DNA from: Kamptonema formosum PCC 10802
Lineage (GTDB): Bacteria > Cyanobacteriota > Cyanobacteriia > Cyanobacteriales > Oscillatoriaceae
Direction of reading: 5' to 3'
DNA: 46,184 nt
Assembly (NCBI RefSeq): GCF_000332335.1
Contig: NZ_KB235950.1
Coordinates: 1 to 46,184, forward strand
The translations under genes were made by a program, and so were the position numbers. The first letter of the stretch is position 1. Each line of letters starts with the position of its first letter. Below, piece after piece: positions 32,201-39,434 of the stretch. The notes under the pieces are model-generated. The model did no database searches and was not told where the DNA came from. It saw only the letters and a list, made by a program, of their open reading frames with translations.

Positions 32201-34828
32201 GCCGTTTATTTTCACAATGTTACGGAGCGGGTAGAGGCCGCCCGAGTGGCAGCCCGAGCCCAGGAGGCGCTGCAAGAGAGCGCCCACCAGCTGCAAGCCG
32301 TCTTCGAGGCTGCGATGGACGCTATGGTGATTGCGGATGACTCAGGCGAGTATATCGCAGCCAACCCCGCCGCTGGGGAACTGTTCGGTTTGCCGCCCAA
32401 GGAACTCGCGGGACGCCATCTGGTTGAGTTTGCAACTGCGCCGCTTTCTCAATTGCAGCAACAGTGGCGGCGATTCCGGGAACTCGGGCGGGCAACCGGC
32501 GAGTTCGGCCTGCGGCGCGCAGACGGAAGCGCCCGTTTGGTGGAGTATTCTGCGGTGGCCAACTTTCTGCCAGGCCGCCATCTGTCGGTGCTGCGCGACG
32601 TCAGTCACCGCGTGCGGACAGAGGAGGAGCTCAGGCAGTACCGGGAACAGTTAGAGGATCTGGTGGAGGCGCGAACCGAGGAACTGACTTTGGCCAACGA
32701 ACAGCTGCAGCGGGAAATCGGGGAGAGAAAGCGGGTGGAGGCGGCGCTGCGCGAGAGTCAGGAGCCGCTGCGCACGCTGATTGACGCCATGCCCGATATT
32801 GTTTGCTTTAAGGATGAGTCTGGGCGGTGGCTGATGGCGAACCAGGCGATGCTGGGAGTTTTCCAGCTAGAAGGGCTCGATTACCGGGGTTTGAAGGATT
32901 CCCAGATTGCCGAATTCAACAGTTTTTATGGGGATGCCTTGCTCACTTGCGAGCGGACAGATGAAGCCGCCTGGAGCAAAGGGACGCTCTCTCGCGTAGA
33001 GCAAGTGATTCCCCAACCGGACGGAACGGCCAAAATCTACGACCTGATTGAAGTGCCTTTGTTTCACCCCAGCGGAGGGCGAAAAGGGCTGGTCGTTCTC
33101 GGGCGCGACATCACCGAGCGCAAACAGGCAGAGGAACAGCTAAGCCGTCTGGCGTCGATTGTGGAGTCCTCGGACGACGCTATTGTTGGCAAGACTCTCG
33201 ATGGGGTGATTGTTAGCTGGAATGCCGGTGCCGAGAAGATTTACGGTTACGCTGCCTCTGAGGCGATCGGGCGCTACTCCTCTGTGCTCGCCCCGCCCGA
33301 CCATGAGGATGAGATGCCGCAAATTCTGGAACGAATCCAGCAGGGAGGGCGACTGGAGCATTATGAAACCCTGCGGTTGCGCAAAGATGGCCAGATCATC
33401 AACGTCGCCCTCACTATTTCTCCTATCTTTGACGCCACCGGCTCTGTGACGGGCGTCTCAACCATTGCCCGCGACATCACCGACCGCAAGCGCATAGAAG
33501 CTGCTCTGGAACGACTGCGCCATCAAAATGAATTAATTTTAAATTCAGCGGGGGAAGGAATTTGCGGGCTGGACGCCAGGGGGAGAATAACCTTCGTCAA
33601 TCCAGCGGCATCGAGAATGCTAGGATATGAAATTAAGGAACTCCTGGGTGAGCCTTTCCCCCCTGAGGGCGGGCGCTGTGAGTCAGGAGCGGTGAGCGAG
33701 CGCCTTAACAAGGACAGTCATGCCAGTGCCAAAGTTTCACCCTCTTCTGGGGAAACTCAACTCTCTCCCAGCCAGCACTCTCCGATTTATGCCTCACTGC
33801 AGGACGGCTCCGCTCACCATGTCACTGACGAACTTTTCTGGGGAAAGAATGGCTCTTTTCCGGTTGAGTACGTCAGCACGCCGATTCTGGAGCGAGGCAA
33901 GATTGTCGGTGCGGTTGTGACTTTTAAAGACATCACCGAACGGTTGGCTGTGGAGCGGATGAAGGATGAATTTATCTCGGTGGTCAGCCACGAACTGCGG
34001 ACGCCCCTGACTTCAATGCGCGGTGCCTTGGGCCTGCTGGCGGCGGGGCTGCTCACTGACCAGCCTGAGAAGGCTAAGCGCATGCTGGATATCGCGCTTT
34101 CTAACACCGAGCGCTTGGTGCGCCTGATCAATGACATTCTGGATCTGGAGCGCATCCAGTCGGGCAAGATTGTTATGGAGAAACAGCTTTGCGATGCCGG
34201 CGATCTGATGAAGCAGGCGGTTGAGGAAATGCAGGCGATGGCCCTGAAGGAGGGCGTCACCCTCTCGGTGCAGCCGATTCTCGGCCACCCGCAAGGGGTT
34301 CTCCTGGAGGCGGACCGCGACCGCATCGTGCAAGTCCTGACTAATCTGCTTAGCAATGCCATTAAGTTTTCACCGGCTCGAACCAGAGTCTCCGTGACCG
34401 GCTCTGTCCGGGAGCAGCCCCAAGAGGGCGTCGGCGGGGGGGCGCAGCCACGGGGGGCCACCCCTACAAGAGGGCATCCACCCCAGGCCGCCGGCGAGCG
34501 TGTGGCCAGCGTGCGGCCTGCCGGCACTGGCGCGACGCCTGCGGCAGGGGGCGATGGGGCGCAGGCGCGGGAACCTGCCCCTGCGGAGTTGCTGATTGCT
34601 GTCGCGGACCAGGGGCGGGGCATTCCGGCGGAAAAGCTCGATACAATATTTGAGCGCTTTCAGCAGGTGGACTCTTCCGACTCGCGAGCTTTCGGGGGCA
34701 CCGGCCTGGGTTTGGCTATCTGCCGCACTATCGTGCAGCAGCACGGAGGTCGCATTTGGGCGGAAAGTACCTTGGGTCACGGCAGCACCTTCTGCTTCAC
34801 CCTGCCGCTCCGACTTGACACAGTGTAG
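29210..34828 (+). CDS. Large multi-PAS sensor histidine kinase
   Basis: The product (1872 aa) has no obvious membrane segment, so it is probably cytoplasmic. Order: a degenerate receiver-like N-terminus (about 10-165, KILLLLDDKE); PAS1 (about 180-305); GAF (about 310-500); PAS2 (510), PAS3 (630), PAS4 (750), PAS5 (893) and PAS6 (1018); a coiled coil (1150-1190); PAS7 (1190), PAS8 (1310), PAS9 (1430); then HisKA with His1594 in SHELRTPL and a HATPase domain (N box NLLSNAIKF about 1713, DQGRGI about 1800, FGGTGLGLAI). Low-complexity inserts lie at about 1483-1530 in PAS9 and 1733-1795 inside the HATPase domain, the latter Gly/Ala/Pro-rich. GGAGG 7 nt upstream supports the ATG. A CheY-like receiver follows and may be a partner. 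The signals are unknown. Confidence 0.93.
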   Translation: MSRPRTQHQKRKILLLLDDKEIQCQLANWLSDRYGVLLAEEVASGWLAGGAESPQKLKNLGALPALPPSFHLCIADSAALSRHGPKIAALKAASEPVFLPVLLVAERPWASIGASVLGGVADDAIAAPIVSVSVSGASALAGRDSVLPAELELRVENLLRCGRLSEELKKLSAAMPALDFRWLVENVRDYAIFMLDTAGNVVTWNAGAQRIMGYRSEEIVGQHFSCFYPREDIECGKPEKELQLAISAGQCEDGGVRVRPDGSKFWANMTITALRDERGQLAGYSAIVCDLTERRHKNAVASRFAMEKELCRANRSLRAICDCSQALVRATEESELLSDICRIIVETGGYRLAWVGFPEMDGSCRPHAQYGESPSYLESLGAEIRLSSQECVSNGLSCHPAYSAIRTGSPCIVQNILSAPAGSPWRAAAQARGCASAIALPLMESGLDGVPEQNTQANPVCFGVLTICASEPDAFDATEVQLLKELASDLAYGIMALRRRHQLRAKEAALLESQQRYRQLVELSPEAIVVASAGKIDLINTAGVKLLGAAGVGELIGQPVMDFVHPAFQEIFQERIRKVTEEKQAVPFIEETLLRTDGTQVSVESAVTPVGDANSPAVLVVSRDLTERKQMEEALRASEELHRLALSNISETILITDSAGKFTYISPNVYLIFEHSVEEVQALGNIYELLGERIYDKIQLERAGEIQNIEREIAGKTGKRRTLLVSVKRVAIKGGTVLYTCRDISDRKQTEEALQRSEELLRKVLETLPVGVWVTDERGRILLENPAGRQIWGGDGLGWLSFPGALREGEHSDWCCWQNLKFSDTGLSVTAGEWALTRALAKGETSLNQVIDIESASSDRKTILNSAVPLRNLSQEISGAIVVNQDVTELKRAQEALRESNRRIVNILESITDAFFALDRQWRLTYINRQAEQIMQKKREELLGKNVWEVFPETAGSVFFGQFTRSVETGQAVSFEEFYPPLNIWFEVHAYPGADGLAVYFHNVTERVEAARVAARAQEALQESAHQLQAVFEAAMDAMVIADDSGEYIAANPAAGELFGLPPKELAGRHLVEFATAPLSQLQQQWRRFRELGRATGEFGLRRADGSARLVEYSAVANFLPGRHLSVLRDVSHRVRTEEELRQYREQLEDLVEARTEELTLANEQLQREIGERKRVEAALRESQEPLRTLIDAMPDIVCFKDESGRWLMANQAMLGVFQLEGLDYRGLKDSQIAEFNSFYGDALLTCERTDEAAWSKGTLSRVEQVIPQPDGTAKIYDLIEVPLFHPSGGRKGLVVLGRDITERKQAEEQLSRLASIVESSDDAIVGKTLDGVIVSWNAGAEKIYGYAASEAIGRYSSVLAPPDHEDEMPQILERIQQGGRLEHYETLRLRKDGQIINVALTISPIFDATGSVTGVSTIARDITDRKRIEAALERLRHQNELILNSAGEGICGLDARGRITFVNPAASRMLGYEIKELLGEPFPPEGGRCESGAVSERLNKDSHASAKVSPSSGETQLSPSQHSPIYASLQDGSAHHVTDELFWGKNGSFPVEYVSTPILERGKIVGAVVTFKDITERLAVERMKDEFISVVSHELRTPLTSMRGALGLLAAGLLTDQPEKAKRMLDIALSNTERLVRLINDILDLERIQSGKIVMEKQLCDAGDLMKQAVEEMQAMALKEGVTLSVQPILGHPQGVLLEADRDRIVQVLTNLLSNAIKFSPARTRVSVTGSVREQPQEGVGGGAQPRGATPTRGHPPQAAGERVASVRPAGTGATPAAGGDGAQAREPAPAELLIAVADQGRGIPAEKLDTIFERFQQVDSSDSRAFGGTGLGLAICRTIVQQHGGRIWAESTLGHGSTFCFTLPLRLDTV

Positions 34829-35346
34829 GGGCGCGCCGCTCCTGCGGAGCCGCTTCGCTAACGCATCAGGCACTCTCCCACGCTCCCACCGGGCATTGGG
34901 CATTGCGCCAAACAATCCATCCCCAATCCCCAATTCACAATCTATGCATCCGGGCATGCAAAACGACTCGCTCACCAACTTCCCCAATCCCTGCCCTCAA
35001 CCGCCACCCGGCAGGGACACAGTTCAACGCCTGCCCCTTTTAAGGATTGGTGTAAATTGTTAGTTTTTGCTCACTAGATTGGTAGCTAGCTGTGCGATCT
35101 CCCCGATTGCAGCTTATGGATGGACACAGAGCAAAACTGTCAATATACTAATCCGGGTTCTTGCGGTGCGCGTGCGGCACTCCCACCGGCACCCCGCACG
35201 AAGGTGTATCGCACGCGAACGCAGCAACTGCCGGTGAACGCGCCCCCAGCACCTCACAAAGTAGATATGCTAAGGGGTAATGCTTGCGCTGACTCAAGCA
35301 ACCCACAGATTTAAACGCATTTAAAAACAGAGGAGGAAAACGTGTT
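34829..35346. other. Intergenic between PAS kinase and receiver gene
   Basis: No gene is recognised. It begins with GCGGAGCCGC-type repeat words and a GGGCATTGGGCATTG patch. Codon-like open frames lack motifs. Confidence 0.35.
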
Positions 35347-35727
35347 ATGGCAGCCAAGCGCATCCTGGTGATAGATGATGAAGACGATATCCGGGAAGTC
35401 GCCCAGCTCAGTTTGGAGATGGTGGGGGGATGGGAAGTTCTGACAGCCGGTTCGGGAAGCGAGGGAATTGACAAAGCGGAAGCCGAGCAGCCTGATGCTA
35501 TCCTCCTCGATGTTATGATGCCTGATATGGATGGCCCTGCGACTTTAGCACAGATGCAGCGGCGCAGCGCCACCCAGAAGATCCCGGTGATTTTGTTAAC
35601 CGCCAAGGTACAGGCTAATGACCAGCGCCGGTTCGCTGAACTGGGAGTCGCAGGGGTGATTGCCAAACCCTTCGACCCCATGAGCCTCGCAGGTCAGGTG
35701 GCAAAAGTTCTCTCCTGGAGCTTGTAA
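35347..35727 (+). CDS. CheY-like single-domain response regulator
   Basis: The product (126 aa) is one receiver domain with no output domain. The acidic pocket is VIDDEDD (residues 8-14), the phosphoacceptor is Asp55 in LLDVMMPDMDG, a Thr follows in LLTAK, and the conserved Lys is in IAKPFDPMSL. It probably shuttles phosphate or controls a partner by protein contact. The ATG at 35347 has a strong AGGAGG 10 nt upstream (35331-35336). It lies 518 bp after the giant PAS kinase in the same direction, so the pair may work together, although the gap suggests its own promoter. Confidence 0.93.
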   Translation: MAAKRILVIDDEDDIREVAQLSLEMVGGWEVLTAGSGSEGIDKAEAEQPDAILLDVMMPDMDGPATLAQMQRRSATQKIPVILLTAKVQANDQRRFAELGVAGVIAKPFDPMSLAGQVAKVLSWSL

Positions 35728-35833
35728 ACCACCGCCACTTCGCCCCCGACATTCAACCCCACCGGCAACCCCAACTCCAAATTGAGAAACGTTCCCGTTT
35801 TCCCCCTGGCTTCAGATACGGCGATAAGCGAAC

Positions 35834-35853
35834 CGGGCGACTCCAGTCGCCCG
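35834..35853. repeat. Palindromic hairpin CGGGCGACT
   Basis: CGGGCGACT (35834-35842) and AGTCGCCCG (35845-35853) are perfect complements separated by CC. It lies 107 bp after the receiver gene. It may act as a 3' structure, although no T-run follows on the plus strand. Confidence 0.5.
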
Positions 35854-36203
35854 TAAGAAAAATTAACATAATCTCCCGCCAAAGCATTGTATAATATTAA
35901 GTTAATGGGGAAATGTCAGCCAGTGCGCGGGTTGGGAAAAGTTAAACAATTCTTTCAGAGCCACAAAAAACGGTTTCTCCAGCCTTTGCGGCGGACAACC
36001 CCACCCCCAAATAGAAAATAGGGTTTTGGGAGACGGCTCACAGGAAGCTGGCAATTGGCAATTCCTTGGCAAGCATGGGTTTGGATTTAATCATCTGCTT
36101 TACTTATTGTCGCAAAGACAGGAGAGCCGGAAAACGTTTAATGCTGTTATAGCGTTTTTCATATCAGTGCGGTACATTTTTCCTGAGGCGTTCAGCTGTG
36201 CTG

Positions 36204-36360
36204 TATAGCAGTATTTACTTAGATTAGGGCATTAATAGCATGCGCATGGGGTATGGCGCATGGGGCATGGCGCATCATGGAAAACTTACAGCAATGCCCA
36301 ATGCTCAATGCCCAATCCCCGCCGCAATGCCCATGTCCTAAACTTACTGGTTATTGCTAT
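36204..36360. mobile_element. MITE-like element, copy 10 (degenerate, heptamer-filled)
   Basis: The left end TATAGCAGTATTTACTTAGA and right end CCTAAACTTACTGGTTATTG followed by CTAT are decayed MITE termini. The interior is instead GCGCATGGGGTATGG-type heptamer sequence and its inverted counterpart (CAATGCCCAATG). Confidence 0.5.
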
Positions 36361-36784
36361 CGCGTGTTTAGTCACATCCGGAGCTTCTGACAGACATCTC
36401 CGGTGAGCCCCGCCCCTACAGCAAACGGTTTCGTTAAACTGTTTTGTTTTCGACCGGCGTACCTCATCTAACTGAGAACCGCTCTATCTCATACCCGAAA
36501 ACTGAAGCCATCAGTCTGGGGGCGCTGGGGAGCGACAGCTTGCAAGGTGGCGGCTTCAGTCCGATTTTCTCCTGCGAGAACAGACTAAAGGTTCCCAACA
36601 AGTCGGGCAAGCTCTCCTGGGGAATGATTTCCATATTAAACCCAAAGGAGAATGCTGTTTTTTAAGTTTTTCGCCATCTCAAAATGGCGTTCCCAGAGAC
36701 TCTCGATCGCATAAAATAAGAACTGCCGGGACTGAATGAAACGTCGCGCTGCTTTTTCCAATTAAGTTGCTTATACAAACCTTA

Positions 36785-36900
36785 GATAGCAATATTCACT
36801 TAGGTTCGGACAGGCGCGTCGGAAAAGAACGCCTATCCTACGAAGTCCTGACCTAGGGCAGGCGCTCCCTCTGTGCCCTAACCTAAGTGGCTAGTGCTAG
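36785..36900. mobile_element. MITE-like element, copy 11 (divergent subtype)
   Basis: GATAGCAATATTCACTTAGG through GACCTAGGGCAGGCGCTCCC to CCTAAGTGGCTAGTGCTA. It is the close relative of copy 3 at 2049-2164. Confidence 0.6.
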
Positions 36901-37300
36901 AAAATCTGGCGATGTTCTAGCCCCTACAGAGAAAAAAGCAGCCAGCAGACGACTGGATTGCCCTTGGGAAATAGCGCCTTATTTAGTGAGAGGTGCCGGC
37001 CCTCTCAGCTTTGAACCTTTGAAGAGTAATTGACTGCCCGGCGCTGAACACTGGGGATTGAGAAGAGATTTCACAGACCCCCCTTAGGCTAGCACCTTTT
37101 CTTGCCGGTGCCCGGTGCCCCAGCCGTGAGGTTTATAATGGTATTGAATGGTACGGCAAAACTCGCCGAAACTCCAGACTTTAGTTTTCTGGAAATGCCC
37201 AACACTGACTAAACCGCGCGCTTTTTGCGGCAAGAGAATTTCGCGCATTAAATTTGCACTAAAAGTTTCAAGTTTCAGGTTTGCTGGAGCTTCTTGTAAA

Positions 37301-37360
37301 GGCAATCTGGAGCCTCTGCCTCATTCCAACGCAAAAGCAGGTTAAAAGCCTAACAGCTTA
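37301..37360. repeat. 60 bp interspersed repeat, copy 2
   Basis: Ungapped 60 bp match to 2219-2278 with a few mismatches, ending in the shared GCCTAACAGCTTA. No MITE follows here, so it serves as an empty-site comparison for MITE copy 4. Confidence 0.65.
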
Positions 37361-37634
37361 GCGTTGCGCCCCGCTAGTGCCGGCAGACTGCGTTTGAATA
37401 CCTAATTATATTGGAAGAGTTGAGGCGAAATATCAGAAATTTTTCTACGGCAAATGGGAGAGTGATAAATTTGCACGGCCCCCAATCCCGCGCCGCCTTT
37501 TCCCGTGTAGCGGGCGCAGCTAGGGCGCGGCAGAAACAAAACGTGCGTGTTGAAAAGAAAACCCGCTCAGTGCAAGGAGCCGGTTGCCCTCGATCCGGAC
37601 CGCTACTGAGCCACACAAATCGTGGAGAACCCCC

Positions 37635-37877
37635 ATGAAGTTGGCAACAGTAATTGAAGAGGCTTTTATTTCTGGCTTGGAGCGGCTGGGATTGGCTTGG
37701 TGGTTGAAAATAGTCACTGACCAGCCCAGCTGTATCTATTACTTCGGCCCTTTTCTGAGTGCTAAGGAAGCTGAAGAAGCCCACTCTGGCTACATTGAAG
37801 ATTTGGAACTGGAGGGAGCCCTAGGAATTGCTATGCAGATTCAGCAGTGCCAGCCAAAAGAGCTAACTATTTTTTAG
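37635..37877 (+). CDS. DUF1816 domain-containing small protein
   Basis: The product (80 aa) is one domain of a cyanobacterial family of unknown function. Recognisable features are LAWWLKIVTDQPSCIYYFGPFLSAKEAEEA and the Tyr-rich IEDLELEGA stretch. The ATG at 37635 has GGAG at 37624-37627 with 7 nt spacing; the open frame extends further upstream without such support. A good intrinsic terminator follows, so it is probably monocistronic. Confidence 0.85.
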   Translation: MKLATVIEEAFISGLERLGLAWWLKIVTDQPSCIYYFGPFLSAKEAEEAHSGYIEDLELEGALGIAMQIQQCQPKELTIF

Positions 37878-37955
37878 TTCAGGACCGCCCAATCCCCCGC
37901 TCCTCCCCTGAGGTTGGCGGAGGGAAGGCAAAGAGTCCCCCAGCTGTGCGTTTCC

Positions 37956-37995
37956 GCCACCGAACCAGCTTTGCGGCTTGTGCGGTGGCTTTTTT
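37956..37995 (+). terminator. Intrinsic terminator of the DUF1816 gene
   Basis: GCCACCG (37956-37962) pairs with CGGTGGC (37983-37989) across a 20 nt loop, followed directly by T6 (37990-37995). It lies 79 bp after the stop codon. Confidence 0.65.
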
Positions 37996-38878
37996 ATTCT
38001 CTTGCGATCCCGGCAAGCCAACGCGGAACCAAGAGGTCTTGCCTTCGACGGAAGATGCCCTAGCTGGGGCGTTTGTTGTTGAGATCGATTCTTGGGGCGC
38101 GGTGCGCCGAACCTGTGTTTCCCAACTTCAGGTCGCTTCCCGCTTTCTTGCCGGCACGGAACCGACAGCCTCTCACATATTGACCTGTCCTCCCGCCGAA
38201 AAATCTCCGGCATAAATTTTTAGCGATCCCCGCTTTCTCTTCACGAGTTCTTCACATTTGGGCGCTAATTTCAAAAAAGAGCCAGATGCTCCCGCTAGAG
38301 GCAGGCCAACCTGAAGGCAAGCCACTCGCCCTCCGCTGGCTTAAAGGGCACAGAATCTCACCCCTTCCAGGGGCGAGAGTGTCAATATACTCGCTCCCCC
38401 CCCTGCAAGCGGGCGCAGGCTTTCGGTCACTTTTTTTATTGCACCGGCGTTTCAGGGAGCAGTGTCGCGCATCAGCGTGCGGCAAGAAAGGGGGAAGGTG
38501 TATAGCTGACCGCAGGAGCGGGGCGGGGTTTAATCAAAAACAGCAGCGTCAACCCAGGAGAAGAAATGCCCAAAATGACTGCATCCTTAACACTCAGCTC
38601 ATTGGCGGCTCTTTGGCTCGTCAGAACAGAGAGGGATTGCAGCCCCGCATTTGCTGTTGCAGGCAAAGGCGGGAACCGACTTTCCTGAGCTGGGGTAACT
38701 GTCAGAACAGGAGCTGCCAACTAACGAAAACATCGTGTAAATTATAGAGAGCCTGAGCAGTTAGATTAGAAAAGCACCAGAAATAAAAAAAATGTAAAAA
38801 TCAAGTATTGCTTGGGATGAAAAGCTAGAAAGATAACATAATGCCTGGGGAGAGCCAGAGGAAATTGAGGGGGAAAAT
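37996..38878. other. Intergenic with weak small-ORF candidates
   Basis: No recognised gene. One 40-codon frame (ATG at 38575 to 38697; MPKMTASLTLSSLAALWLV then a polar tail) has AGGAG 5 nt upstream and a short hydrophobic stretch, so a membrane microprotein is conceivable; confidence is about 0.2. Otherwise only shadow frames. Confidence 0.3.
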
Positions 38879-39037
38879 ATGGAGCGAGAAAGAGTGAAGT
38901 TAACGGGGCCGGTGGGACCAGAAGAAGCACTTGAAACTCAGGCAGAAACTTATCCCCACTATCCCTACCGGCAAGCTTTTACTATCCCGCACTGGCGTCA
39001 CGAGTTAACCGCCTGCGTCCTGACTCCGACGGAGTGA
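38879..39037 (+). CDS. Small hypothetical protein with strong ribosome site
   Basis: This is a 52-aa frame too short for usual ORF cut-offs. The ATG at 38879 is preceded by GAGGGGG with 5 nt spacing. The peptide is polar and compositionally normal (MERERVKLTGPVGPEEALET, then AETYPHYPYRQAFTIPHW and HELTACVLTPTE), with a Pro/Tyr/His-rich centre. It does not look like a random GC-rich shadow. I do not recognise the family; it could be the N-terminal part of a longer protein cut by the TGA at 39035, since the frame continues open afterwards but with unconvincing composition. Confidence 0.45.
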   Translation: MERERVKLTGPVGPEEALETQAETYPHYPYRQAFTIPHWRHELTACVLTPTE

Positions 39038-39434
39038 CTGGCGCGACAGTCGTTGAAGTCCCGGACAGAACTGTCAGCCCGCCCGAAACTGCGGGTTGCG
39101 AAAGCGGGCGCGACGCCGGCACATGGGCAATTGCCCCCGCCGGCATGTTCAGCACCTATCGGTTCCAAGGCGGGCGGCGTCAGGAGCGGATCTGTGAGAG
39201 TTCAGCTCCGCACGCGCCTTTGCAAGCGGGCGGGAGTGAGTTGCTTTGCAACAGCCTGGGAGCCAGTAAAAGCTTGAAGTCAAAATTCCGCACTCAGCAC
39301 ATTCGGGGGGGTCCCGACCTGCGGACTCTGAGAGTGCCAGCGAAAGTCAGTGCCGGCGCGCTGCAGAACACAGAGGAAGTTTGCCCAAATCTAGCCCGCA
39401 CACCGGCAGCGCATTCCACACAGAGGAGAGATTG
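39038..39434. other. Spacer between small ORF and GAF kinase
   Basis: About 400 bp with short inverted words (GGACAGAACTGTC, CCCGCCC/GGGCG). No gene is recognised. The promoter of the GAF kinase is presumably here. Confidence 0.35.

Larger units (their letters stand above)
35728..37634. other. Long intergenic region between receiver and DUF1816 gene
   Basis: About 1.9 kb with no supportable gene. It contains the 20 bp palindrome at 35834-35853, MITE copies 10 (36204-36360) and 11 (36785-36900), and the 60 bp repeat copy 2 (37301-37360). The largest open frames (36444-36665, 37374-37784) show no family motif. Confidence 0.4.
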
